64,000 nucleotides of DNA from Maratus speciosus. Its lineage: Eukaryota; Arthropoda; Arachnida; Araneae; Salticidae. The notes below the pieces were generated by a model. That model saw only the letters and a list, made by a program, of their open reading frames with translations, ran no database searches and was not told where the DNA came from. Numbering within the stretch: position 1 is the first letter of the stretch; every line of letters starts with the position of its first letter. The translations under genes were made by a program, and so were the position numbers. Shown in pieces: positions 22,646 through 32,770 of the stretch. The DNA lies in the NCBI GenBank assembly GCA_963932465.1, contig OZ010795.1, forward strand, positions 18,783,197 through 18,847,196, read 5' to 3'.

Positions 22646-23728
22646 ATGATATATGAAACAAATTTTCTATCGGCTAACGGTACTTTGGGGGGATTAATAA
22701 AGGAAATTAATTATTCAGAAATTGATGTTGGAGTTCCTTCAATATACATGACTAAAGATACTGTCGAGATTGTTGATTTTTCTTACCCATACAGGTTAAA
22801 AGATTATACATTTATTACTCAAAAACCAAAATACAAACCACACATTTTCGGAATTTTTCAAATATTTTCGTTGTCTGTTTGGATTGCTATAATATCGTTT
22901 TTAATTACAATGCCTATAATAAGTTACGTCATATTGAAAAAGAAATATACATTCAGAAATATTTCTTTTGGTATTTTTGCAATATTGATGAAGCAAAATT
23001 CTGTTATTAGAACCTCTTCGGTTGTGGAGAAACTTCTTGTCTATTCGTGGGTTGTAGGAGCTATGTTTCTGAGCTTGTCACACGATTCCGTATTTTTCTC
23101 TTTTCTATCAATTCCCCCTGTAACTAAAATTAAGACTCTTTCAGACTTGGCCTTAGCAGTAGAAAATGGAGATTATCGTTGCATTTCTCGTCTACATACA
23201 AATGTTGTAAATTATTTGATGAACTCAAAACTTGAACATTTAAAATTAATCGGAAGAGAGATTCTTAAGAATAAATTATCTTACGGGTTACCTTTTCAAA
23301 ATTTTGTACGTGAGAGTCAAAAGCAAAATCTTGCTTATTTCATAGAGTCAAAATTTGTTGATATTCTCCCTGGAAAATTCTTCTTCTCAGAAGACCGTTT
23401 TCATGAAAATGTGCCTGCAATGATGGCACGAAAAGGCTTCTTCCACAAAGAACTGTTGGATACATTCGTACATAAAATAATGGCTTCAGGTCTGTTCTTC
23501 AAATATTTTAGCGATGACTCCTTTTTAAAATTAATGGGTTTGAAAGTAAATTTCCATGATTATGAAAGTAATAATAGAAAACTTACGCTTACGGATGTCG
23601 CCCCTGCATTTATATTCCTTTTATTTGGCTATTGTATGTCATTTTTGGTTCTCATATTCGAAATTAGATTTGGTCGAATGAAAATGAATTCTATGAAGAT
23701 AAACAAAAAAAAAGAAAAAGGAAAATAA
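22646..23728 (+). CDS. Divergent ionotropic receptor (IR), glutamate-receptor-like channel, 5' incomplete
   Basis: A 360-residue open frame with the layout of a protostome ionotropic receptor. Residues 1-60 match the end of ligand-binding lobe S1: NGTLGGLIKEI, then VDFSYPY (about 43-49). TM1 spans about 74-97. A pore-loop segment follows, and TM2 is about 128-147 (VEKLLVYSWVVGAMFLSLSH). The next stretch ending SFLSIPP sits where iGluRs have their gating SYTANLAAF motif, which is not conserved here. S2 spans about 155-315, and TM3 is about 317-341 (DVAPAFIFLLFGYCMSFLVL), with a short basic cytoplasmic tail. These channels act in the plasma membrane of chemosensory or other sensory neurons; the ligand is unknown. 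The ATG is real but lies inside S1, so 60-90 residues of S1 are missing, probably in an upstream exon. An acceptor-like TATATTTTGACAG ends at 22,632, just before this frame. A pseudogene lacking its 5' end is the alternative. An AATAAA overlaps the stop codon. Confidence 0.85.
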   Translation: MIYETNFLSANGTLGGLIKEINYSEIDVGVPSIYMTKDTVEIVDFSYPYRLKDYTFITQKPKYKPHIFGIFQIFSLSVWIAIISFLITMPIISYVILKKKYTFRNISFGIFAILMKQNSVIRTSSVVEKLLVYSWVVGAMFLSLSHDSVFFSFLSIPPVTKIKTLSDLALAVENGDYRCISRLHTNVVNYLMNSKLEHLKLIGREILKNKLSYGLPFQNFVRESQKQNLAYFIESKFVDILPGKFFFSEDRFHENVPAMMARKGFFHKELLDTFVHKIMASGLFFKYFSDDSFLKLMGLKVNFHDYESNNRKLTLTDVAPAFIFLLFGYCMSFLVLIFEIRFGRMKMNSMKINKKKEKGK

Positions 23729-23884
23729 ATTCTGATGAAACATTCGTATAATTAGTTTGGCACAGAATGTTCATGATTAATATTTATCAATATTAACCTC
23801 TTTCTTTGCTAAAACTTTCTCTTTTCTAAAATGTAATTTTGTTAAATTATTAAGTTCAAAGAAAATATTTTTCTTTAGTAATAA

Positions 23885-24034
23885 CGTCTTTTTTTATTTC
23901 TTCTATCTTTACAAGAAGAAAGTATTGGATTCGTAAAAATTTTCGACTTCCGGTTTTCGACGGATTTACACGTTTTAGAGGTCAGAGATTCCAAAAAACA
24001 TGTTTTTACAAAATGTCTGTCTGTGACTCTGTGA

Positions 24035-24080
<46 letters not shown>

Positions 24081-24085
24081 GTGTA
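23885..24085 (+). repeat. Dispersed CTGT-tract repeat, plus copy
   Basis: Plus-strand counterpart of 7,930-8,230: AGAAGAAAGTATTGGATTCG, GACGGATTTACACGTTTTAG, GGTCAGAGATTCC, ACATGTTTTTAC and an uninterrupted CTGT/GTCT microsatellite of about 13 units at 24,030-24,082. The minus-strand 72-codon frame of TDRQ repeats is a microsatellite artefact. Confidence 0.65.
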
Positions 24086-24104
24086 TGTGACACAAATTTT
24101 GTGG

Positions 24105-25060
24105 GCGCTCTATCTCAAGAACTAATGCACGGAATTTTATAAAAAATTATATTCAAGTAGTCCCTAATATAAATTGGTGCTGATTAGTTTTTGGTGTAAA
24201 TCGCCCAACAGGTGGCGCTGCTATGCTGCATTTTTCGCGATTTCTGCACTAGCTCTATCTCAAGAACTAATGCACGGATTTTCATCAAACTTCAGATTCA
24301 GTTAATCCTTGATATGAATTGGTGCTGGTAACGTTTTGGTGCAAATCGCCCAACAGATGGCGCTACTATGCTGCATTTTGCAGCATTTACACGATTTTCG
24401 TAATAGCTCTATCTCAAGAAATAATGCACGGATTTTCATCAAACTTGAGATCATGTTAGTGCTTGACATGAGTTGACGTTTTGCACCTTGTGGTGTAATT
24501 CGCTCAACAGGTGGCGCTGCTATGCTTCCTTTTTTGTGATTCCGCAATAGCTCTATCTCAAGAACTAATGCTTGGGTTTTCAACAAACTTCAGATTCAGG
24601 TATACCAGTATATGAATTAGTGCTGTTTATGTTTTGCTGTAAATCGCTCAATAGGTGGCACTGCTATGCAGCATTTTTCTCGATTTCCACAATAGCTCAA
24701 TGTCCAGAACTAATGCACGGATTTTTATCAAACTTCAGATTCAGTTAATCCTTGACATGAATTGATGTTTTGTACCTTTTGGTGCAAATCGCTCAACAGG
24801 TGGCGCTGCTGTGCTGTATTTTTTGTGATTTACACAGTAGCTCTAGCTCCAGAACTAATACACGGATTTTCATCAAACTTCAGATTCCGGTATACCTTAA
24901 TATGAATTAGTGCTGTTTGTGTTTTGGTGCAAATCGCTCAACAGGTGGCGCTGCTATGCTGCATTTTTCAGAATTTCCCCTACAGCTCTATCTCAATAAC
25001 TAATGCACGAATTTTTACCAAACTTCAAATTCAGGTATACTTTTATATGAATAAATTGAT
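24105..25060 (+). repeat. 145-bp tandem array, about 6.5 copies
   Basis: The anchor AGCTCTATCTCAAGAACTAA recurs with aligned positions 24,111, 24,256, 24,410, 24,554, 24,699, 24,844 and 24,989. The spacings are 145, 154, 144, 145, 145 and 145. Each unit also carries AAATCGC(C/T)CAACAGGTGGCG and CTGCTATGCTGCATTTTT. Units differ by about 10-15%. The array directly follows the CTGT-tract repeat. The minus-strand 94-codon frame is an artefact of the array. Confidence 0.85.
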
Positions 25061-25468
25061 GTAATTTCTTTTACTATTTAAATGATTTAATTGACGTAAT
25101 ATATGTAGAAGAAAGTTTTGTGATGGCCACAACATACTAGTTTACTTTCGATTTTCCAAATCCTGTGTACTAAAAGTCGAAAACAACATATGTACACCGA
25201 GATTCCTATTAATCCCTAACACCTAACTGTTTCTATTAAAATTAAATTGCTTTCTAGCATTATGTATTATCACATGATATATTTTGTTTATAAAATGAAA
25301 TTAATAAAAATATTCTTTTTAAGTATTTCCGCTCTCTTGATAATAATTCTTGCAACCTCAAAAGGATAAGTAAAGTGCGTGTTGAAATTAATAGGGAAAA
25401 AGGAACAAAAGAAACTGTGATGAATCTTTAAAAAAAACCCAGAAATTTTCGCTTATCTATCTACCCTA

Positions 25469-26300
25469 TCTATATTATAAAGGACAAACGTATCTGTGCG
25501 TAACGCATACGTCATTTTGCGAATGGCAAAACTTTGCAATTTGAAATGAAATTTTGGTTTGCAATTTTCTCTACTGCAAATTTTTAAACTTCTAAACATC
25601 GCACATTTTAAATTTTTATACCGTCGTATAAGGAAAAAATATTCTCTTTTAAATGCAATTTGTTTGAAAGCTGTATCTCGATTTATTTTTGAGTTATTAA
25701 TTTTTTTTAGTTTTTAATACCATGTTTCTTATCGTGGCAACAAAAGTACCCCATTTTTATTGAAAGCCATTGAAAGTAAACGGAAAATAGTCGAAAATAG
25801 GAGATACTGTATCTTTTTGTTGCCATTTTCACATAAAACCTGAAAAAAAGTTGAAATTAAAATATGGGCTATGTCAAGAATATTGCCTGCTATTCCGTGA
25901 TAATGACGTCATATGCATACTTTCTATAGACGAAGTTTAAGACCAGATTGTAAAAGGGGATTGCTTTAGCGGATGAAAATGACGTCATTTTATAAAAAAG
26001 CGTATATTTTAATTCTTAAACCTGAATTATGTTTTGTAGAAGTGCGGCATTTTCACAGCCCAACTGCTTTGAAATTCTTCACAGGTGAAAATGCTTCACT
26101 TTTGAAAATAATGTAATCGAAATCACACACTGATAAAACGCAATGGTTTACAAAAATTTTGAGTGTCGTTATAGAAGATAGGTGACATGCAAATAATAGC
26201 GATTTATATTACAGAAAGTGATGATTCTCGCCTGGATGGATTTGATTCGCCGAGTTAGACACGCAAACAAATAATTCGCGGTTTAAAATAGTATCAAGTT
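25469..26300 (+). mobile_element. Helitron-like dispersed repeat H1, copy 1
   Basis: It begins TCTATATTATAAAGGACAAA after a host A, consistent with a Helitron 5' TC end inserted at an A|T site. It shares about 830 bp with 46,258-47,080 at roughly 93% identity, through to CGCCGAGTTAGACA and GTTTAAAATA. No RepHel coding region and no clear 3' hairpin plus CTAG terminus is visible, so Helitron assignment rests on the 5' end only. Confidence 0.5.
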
Positions 26301-26825
26301 TGTGCTAGAGATGCTTCTTGTATATATAAAATCCTAATGAAACGAATTTATGTAACGATTTTATGAAACGACTAATTAAACAACTGATTATGTTTCAAGG
26401 CGATTCCTACTGAAATATGGAATACTTTGCGATGAAATTAACACCAAAAATCCGTATTGATCCACAGATATCAAAACCGGTATTAAAAATTTTAAATTCG
26501 AATTAGTTTTCGAAATATTAATTTTTCTCTAATTTTAAATACTTTTTTTCAATGATGGCAACTCAAATTTCAATCATAACAGATATATTTTTTTTTAAAT
26601 TTCAGAAAAGGTTATAATTTTAAAATAATTTGGCGACCAGTTTGGCCTCCCTTAAATCCAGTTTGGCCTTTCTTAAATCTCCTTAGAAAAATGCTTTTTT
26701 TTTTTTTTTTGTATTTGCTTTTATTTTATACAAAACATTCCTTTAAATCTGAAACATTTAAAATTAATGGCTTTCACTTCTTTCCTTTTTTTTTGAGCGA
26801 AACAAAAAGAAAAATATTAAGCTTA
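26300..26825 (+). repeat. H3 repeat body, copy at 26.3 kb
   Basis: From TATATATAAAATCCTAATGA through AAACGA, TGGAATACTTTGCGATGAAA and ACCAGTTTGGCCTCC this stretch matches 62,119-62,630 and 63,549-64,000. Internal T and A runs have expanded here. Confidence 0.55.
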
Positions 26826-27162
26826 AATGTCATATACGCACCGGGGTACCTAGTTGGCGCCAAACTGGCGTTATTATGCCTGACATGGTAACCCGGTTAT
26901 TGTTGTTTATTCATTAATAAATGTTATTTACATTTATTTCCTTTTTATTTAAAAAAAAGTTACAAATTGCTTTGTTCTATAGTTATTAATTAATTTATTT
27001 TATTTATTGTTATTTCATTTTAAAAATAATAGAAAATAATTTAAAACAATAGAAAATAATTTAAAATAAATAACGTAACTGGTATTCGAAAACTAGGTTT
27101 TCGCCAAATTGTCATAAAAAATATCACGCCGAACTCGGTGCTTATATGACATCTGTGTTAAA
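26826..27162. mobile_element. MITE with ACAGATGTCATATA ends, uninterrupted copy
   Basis: The left end reads ATGTCATATACGCACCGGGG and the right end CGGTGCTTATATGACATCTG, which are inverted repeats. The interior TTCTATAGTTATTAATTAAT...TTTATTGTTATTTC is continuous here. In the 61.3-kb and 62.8-kb relatives a 199-bp MITE sits at this point, so this copy serves as the empty site. Confidence 0.6.
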
Positions 27163-27204
27163 TATTAAGTAATGCAAGAAATCATGACATTTAATTTCAA
27201 ATTC

Positions 27205-27482
27205 AAAGCAAATGACCAATATCGCCAAATTATATAAATCGCGAAACTACTCACCAAATCATACAAGTTGACGTAATTTTTATTTTAAATAACGAAAGAA
27301 GAAATAAATTAGTATAAAAATATAAATACAAATAAAGCGTCGAAATAAAAATCACTTGATGGCGTAAACACATGTGACTTCCTTACAGCCAAGTGAACGT
27401 AACATTTACGATCAACCATTATTGGCATTTAATCTTATAGTTTGGCGATAGATTTTTGGTCAATGGGATAACCAAGTAGTAC
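27205..27482. mobile_element. MITE of the TTATCCCGTCGACCAA family, partly decayed
   Basis: The right end TTTTTGGTCAATGGGATAAC CAAGTAGTACC and interior GTTTGGCGATAG, ATTGGCATTTAATCTTATAG match the full-length copy at 37,255-37,534. The left end keeps only GACCAATATCGCCAAATTAT. Confidence 0.55.
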
Positions 27483-27822
27483 CGTTTTAATTTACCACTC
27501 GAAAAATTTAAAAAATGCTAACTTACTAGTTAAAAAAAATGGTACGTTTCCGTTATATGGACACCATTGTCGCCGAGCGTAATAGTTGGCGCAGAATGAA
27601 AATCCCGTGAATTGAAACATTTGAAAAATAAAAGAAAAAACACTGTCGATAGTAAAAGTGAGCCTTTTAAATAACATTTGAAATCGACAGACTTTTACGA
27701 ACTATTACTAAATCACAAATATATACTTAAAATAGGTGAACAAATAACTGCTATACAATAAAGTATAGCAAATAATAGCAAATCACAATGTTTCGCATGG
27801 TTTACAATAAAAATCCAGTACT

Positions 27823-27940
27823 ACTTAGTTATCCCGTCGACCAATTTCGCTAAATTATATAAATCGACAAGCCACTCGCCAAATTAACAAATTGACAATT
27901 TTTTTTTTAAATAACGAAAGAACAAATAAATTCCCTCATA
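27823..27940. mobile_element. 5' fragment of a TTATCCCGTCGACCAA MITE
   Basis: TACTACTTAGTTATCCCGTC GACCAATTTCGC followed by AATAACGAAAGAACAAATAA matches the left half of 37,255-37,534. The right half is replaced by a GTCAC-rich segment. Confidence 0.55.
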
Positions 27941-27948
27941 GCATGCAT

Positions 27949-28055
27949 GGTCACAGTGACGTCGTTGTGACGTTACTGTAAGTCACTGTGGTCACGTCAC
28001 ATCTGTGACCAAAATGCCACCACTCAGTGATGTCACATTGTGACTGAGATGTGAA
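27949..28055. repeat. Cluster of GTCAC/GTGAC motifs
   Basis: Nine GTCAC or GTGAC pentamers occur within about 100 bp in both orientations, including GTGACGT and ACGTCAC. This produces overlapping small palindromes. The sequence stands out from the AT-rich surroundings. I do not recognise an element. Confidence 0.5.
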
Positions 28056-28059
28056 CTTC

Positions 28060-29160
28060 TTAGAAAACTTTAAAAAATTACAAAAATTATTAAAAACATG
28101 TTATTTACTGTAAAAAATATTTTTCTGCCGGATTAAAAATGTTTTTAAACCGTGGTCCAAGTTGCCTCTGTGCCTCTAACCAAAACGTTTTATTTTCATA
28201 TAACATAAAATGTAATTTATTCACCAGCGACATAAAAAGATTTCATAATTATGCGAATTTCATATTATTAAAAAAATGTTTTAGGTAAACATACCTCGAG
28301 TTATCTTTTATAAAGATTTTTGTAAATGATCATCTGTTATACTAGAAGTTTCTCAAAGAGTAGTCGAAACATTTCTGTGGTTTCAAACTAAAAACTTTCT
28401 ATTACAGTTAAGTCTGCAGCTTTTAATGAGCACGCAGAAAGCGTCTTCAAAGTTTAGTCATATATGCATTTCTTGCTTTATAATTTGCATTCAAGTCATA
28501 TTTTTTGCCTCTTAGTGTTTCACTATTTTAAGTATCTATTTTTTTTTTAATTCTACTTCTTTCAGACATTTAAAATAAAATTGACATTTTCCGAATATAA
28601 AATAAATGTACAAAATTTATGCAAAGCCCATGACATAATTAATTATTCATATTTCATTTTGTTTTCAAAATATATCTTTAAAAATTATTTTACAAGATGT
28701 TTTAATCTACAGAAAATTAATATTAAGAAAATGACAGATTGACAAAGAAAAACTCATCTCTTCTCGATAATCTTGTTGTATTTTTTAAGAAGATATTTTG
28801 TCTATATTACCTGTGATACAAATTTTACTTAAAAAAAAAGAAGGGGGGTCTTCATTATTACCATTAAATTAATTTGTACACATTTTGAAAATTTAAGAAA
28901 TGTTTTATCTAGTTAACTCTAATTATGGATAATATTATTATTATTATTTACATAAATGAAACTTTACAATTCAATAAAACTGATAAAAATAAAAGGTGAA
29001 ATACAATAAAACATTTTCAAACAGGAAATTGAATTAGAGATAATTTGATAAAATTATTACGCATTTAATTTCCTTCCGAATCTGTTGTATAGAAAAACAA
29101 ATAAAACCGAAAAACATCTGCTTCGAACTTCGAAACTTAAAAATCGTCTGCACTATTTCA
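28060..29160. other. AT-rich DNA, nothing recognised
   Basis: No motif-bearing frame or clear repeat. The composition becomes less AT-rich after about 29,060, approaching the candidate first exon at 29,365. Confidence 0.4.
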
Positions 29161-29364
29161 GTTGTTACGACTGACCGCAGAATAACGGATAAAAGTAACA
29201 GTGAAGCTTTTTAGAATAAACGCGGGAAGTTCTGTGGACACTGGACAGCATAGACGTGTTGACACGGATTTAAAAACTGAAACAAGAACGTTCTCAGGAT
29301 CCAAGTTAGTTCAGCTAACAAAATATAAACCCGAGAAAATTACGGTAGCCTTGACTTGTTGAAG

Positions 29365-29453
29365 ATGATTCAAGTCATTGCTATCGTACTTATTATCGGA
29401 TTTAATTGGTTCCCCAAAATCAAAGTATCACGTACAACGTCAATGAAATTAGG
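29365..29453 (+). CDS. Candidate first coding exon of a secreted protein (5' part only)
   Basis: An ATG at 29,365 opens MIQVIAIVLIIGFNWFPKIK, a hydrophobic stretch of the kind found in signal peptides. It is followed by a short hydrophilic run ending M-K-L, after which the sequence reads TTAG|GTATGT. GTATGT is a strong 5' splice donor, and the unspliced frame stops two codons later, which supports splicing at that point. About 200 bp upstream is less AT-rich than the surroundings, has a TATA-like GATAAAAG at about 29,190 and has no competing ATG close by. I cannot identify the next exon or the protein family. It could be a chance open frame. Confidence 0.35.
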
Positions 29454-29459
29454 TATGTA

Positions 29460-30670
29460 AAAATATTATTTTCCGTGTTTGCTTTTTTTTTATTACAACA
29501 ATTTTAGTTAGCTTCTCATAAACATGCTGTAGAACATAAATATATTATATTTTATTTATTTTTTATTTTGTGTAAATATCTAAAATATTATTTTCCCTGT
29601 TTGCTTTTTCTTTTATTACAATGATTTTAGTTATCTCCTAATAAACATGTTATAGAACACAAATATTTCATTACATTTATTTTTTATTTTGTTAAAATAT
29701 CTAACTTCCTTTTCAACAGCCTTGATCAGATTATTAAAATTAATGATTTAAATTGGATTTTAATCTGGTTTATTTTCTTATTTATATATTTGGTTAAAAC
29801 AACATGGTGTCATAAATATGGAAGTATATGGACAAGTTTTATAATCAATCATTAATATAATTAATAAACATTTAACGATAATTAAATTATTTAAAAAAAG
29901 GCTTTTTATAGAATAAAATTATTTGCAAACATAATTTTTTAATTTTGTATTAAGTGATGGTCTTAAACAATTTGCATTGCATGTTTTTATTTTAAAAAAT
30001 TGCATATGCTCAGAAGAGGAATTTATAAAATATAAGACACAACGGAAACGTATACTATTAAAAGAGATCGTAGATACGTAATGTTAAGAAAAAAAATTAT
30101 TATTTAATGTATTATTCAACCTGAGAAATGTTTTAAAATCTATAAAGAAATAGTCATAGCGGGTGAAAGCTTTTCAGTTGTTCAGTTCAGTTGTTCTTAT
30201 TGAAATGTTTTCAAAGTGAACTAAAAGTCTGTTGGCAAATGAAAATATAGAAGTCACGCAATCAGTAAGAGTTTAAATAGGATTTTACTTTAAAAATAAC
30301 GCAAATACTTAAACGGTATGAATCTAAAATATAATAACCATCTTTTATTATTTACTTTTTTTTCTGGATAATTTTATCATTTTATTTCCTGAATGATTTT
30401 ATCGAGATAAATTTCAAAGTATCGATATTATACACTCTTTATAAACAGCGTGATTAAAATGGATTTCTTATTTATAATTACCATAATTTTGTAAATTAAA
30501 TATTAATAATAATAATGAACCTATGTGTGGCTCTATTTTGTGTTTATGGTCTCAATTTTTATACTTTATTTACATTGAAAAGTAGTTAACCATTTGATAC
30601 TGTGTTCATTATTTTGTTTTATTGTGTCATATAAAAATAAATATGATTATTTGTATTTCTAATACAATAT
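29460..30670. other. Presumed intron or intergenic AT-rich DNA
   Basis: Two similar segments start TAAAATATTATTTTCC at about 29,458 and 29,580 and continue TTGCTTTTT...TTATTACAA, giving a local tandem duplication of about 122 bp. Nothing else was recognised. Confidence 0.45.
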
Positions 30671-30673
30671 ATA

Positions 30674-31340
30674 CAGTAGAGCGCCGATTATCCGAACAAG
30701 TCGGGTCGACCCTACTTCGGATAAGCAAAAGTTCGGATAAATATGCAGACAGTTTAAGGGATGTTCCTGACTATTCTAAAACCTTCACACTTTATCTAGG
30801 TTTAGGACTGACAGCACCAGTTAGTACCGGAGTGCTTAAATATTGTTTTGTTTTGTTTTTAATTTTTTTTTGTTTACTTTTTTATTATTTAATTTTTTTC
30901 TCTCTTTTTATCATTTTCTAAACTTCAGAGATTATAATTTAAGCAAAAAATAAATTGGAAGTTAGGTGTTTTTTTTCTTTTTTAGAGAGAGAAATATTTG
31001 GACAATTGGAAATTCGGTTAAAAAGAATTCTTTGAGAGAAATACGCTGTTCGGTTTGGTTTGTGTTTATGACGGCCGATTATCAACACGTGGGATATAGG
31101 CCCTGGGGGGGAGTGCCCTTCGTGGGGGTCTTTCTAATGGAACCTAACCCGTATTTACGCATGGGAATCCACGGTTTCGAAGAAAACCACGAAAACTCCG
31201 AAACGGTTAGGCCGACGGGCGCGATTGGGTTCGAACCCAGCACCTCCCGTCTACCAGCTTCGAGAGCAGAACCTCTCAGCCACTGGTGGGGCCAATACGC
31301 TGTTCGGTTAATTGGAGTTCCGAATATCGGCGTTCTACTG
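30674..31340. mobile_element. pogo/Tigger-like MITE carrying a nested SINE
   Basis: The left end is CAGTAGAGCGCCGATTATCC GAAC. The right end in inverted form is CAGTAGAACGCCGATATTCG GAAC. TA flanks both sides (30,672-30,673 and 31,341-31,342). The style of TIR resembles pogo/Tigger-type elements. Total length is 667 bp, of which 254 bp are the nested SINE plus its extra target duplication. No transposase is present. The two overlapping open frames of 99 and 128 codons are artefacts. Confidence 0.8.
31056..31293 (-). mobile_element. tRNA-derived SINE, about 238 bp
   Basis: It is flanked by a perfect 16-bp target duplication AATACGCTGTTCGGTT (31,040-31,055 and 31,294-31,309). On the minus strand it starts with a tRNA-like head: A box TGGCTGAGAGG and B box GGTTCGAACCC, separated by about 35 bp. 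A GC-rich body follows and then a tail ending AAACACAAACCA. Its GC content is far above its neighbours. The long target duplication indicates LINE-mediated target-primed insertion. Confidence 0.85.
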
Positions 31341-31495
31341 TATTGTTCATAAAACTTTCACCAGACTTTATTCTATAAATTTCGTAGTAGATTCTAATCT
31401 CTTTGTACTATTTATGATAATATCGGAGTTATAGTGGTCATGGCAACATATATCCAGCCAGATAGGTCTTTGGCAAAACATAAAAACTTTCACAT

Positions 31496-31515
31496 TAGAC
31501 CAATGTCAGACGGGC

Positions 31516-31552
<37 letters not shown>

Positions 31553-31695
31553 TAAGTATTATCCATTCACAATGCGTCTTTTTTGCTGCTTTTTTGCTTA
31601 AGTATTATCCATTCACAATGATTCATTCACATTGTGAATGGATAATACTTAAGCAAAAAAGCAGCAAAAAAGACGCCCGTCTGACATTGGTCTTA
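31496..31695. mobile_element. Palindromic MITE with expanded T43 tract
   Basis: The left end TTAGACCAATGTCAGACGGG CG is mirrored by CGCCCGTCTGACATTGGTCT TA at the right. The arm GCTTAAGTATTATCCATTCA CAATG occurs twice in the left half and once inverted in the right half. One left copy is preceded by 43 consecutive T (31,517-31,559). In the right arm the same place reads GCAAAAAAGCAGCAAAAAAG, so the T run probably grew by slippage. Confidence 0.7.
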
Positions 31696-32455
31696 GACGC
31701 AAAATAGAGTAGCCGCGGTGCTGTGTTTTCTAAACAATAAGGTATTATTGTTTTAAAAAATCATAGATAGTAAGAGTTATTTTTATAATATTTAATTTCA
31801 TAAATAAAAACATAATTTTGGCAATCAATTATTAAAGTTATTTTTTAATAATCAAAAAGTTGTTTTATATTTTACTTCAAGTAAACCCTGGTGTAAAATA
31901 AATTGACCCTTTGTATCACCGTTCTATGCATACCCAAATGTTTTACTTACTTTTACAGTGAGCTTATAAATACGATTTTATTTATTGCTGCTATCTTCCA
32001 ACATAACGATTATTGCCGAAATTGTTCTTAGAATTCTCAACATAATGATACTGATGATACTCAGTTAATTTTCTATACCAAAGCTGTATTTTTCATTTGA
32101 GTAGTTTCAAATGGTTATTGCTAAAATGTACTTCGAAAATTTTGTAATGCATGTATGTGGCATAAAAGACGTAAACAATACGTATATAATGACTATATGG
32201 CACATGATGAGCGTTTCGAGTGTATATATATATATATGTATATAACGCATGCATAAACTTCACAATGATCTTAGCAATGTCGTTACTGCCGTTTTTGCAT
32301 AATCAAATTTATAGGGGCCTCTGTAACAAAGAAGTAACCTATTTTCTCTGCCCCAACTTGTTTGAATTACAATCATATATATATATTTTATGGTAATCAA
32401 TATCATAAAACATATAAAATTTAATTACTTAATATCGGCATTTCTTTTTATCTTT

Positions 32456-32457
<2 letters not shown>

Positions 32458-32489
<32 letters not shown>
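32458..32489. repeat. T32 homopolymer
   Basis: Thirty-two consecutive T. It may be the tail of a minus-strand retroposed sequence or slippage; no element body is recognisable beside it. Confidence 0.6.
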
Positions 32490-32493
<4 letters not shown>

Positions 32494-32609
32494 AATCATG
32501 TGTAATCGAAAAAAATTCAACTTCACCAGTGACTTCGAGTTTGTAATGCGTATTAAATGAAATAAATTAATTTCATTCAGCATTTTTTATAGTTTAAAGA
32601 ATATAAAAA

Positions 32610-32735
32610 AAATGTTCACTTACTTAATGAAAGAAAAATTTTCATTCCAATATTCTGCTGCCAGTGTGGCATTTAAGAATTAAAATTAAGTAGTCCAGAA
32701 ATGAACCACCGCCCTTGAAGGGGGTTAAAGCAGTA
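32610..32735. repeat. Short dispersed repeat, copy of 3.05-3.18 kb
   Basis: Shares TTTTCATTCCAA(A/T)ATTCTG, GTG(G/C)CATTTA and GGGGTTAAA blocks in the same order with 3,050-3,175. Confidence 0.45.
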
Positions 32736-32770
32736 AATTGCAATAATTGTAGTAAATTGTATTATATCAA

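Noticed and set aside
23875..24093. Minus-strand frame with TDRQ repeats
   Set aside because: A translated CTGT microsatellite, not a protein.
30966..31352. 128-codon plus-strand open frame
   Set aside because: It runs across the nested SINE (31,056-31,293) and the MITE end. The frame is open because the SINE is GC-rich, and it has no gene features.
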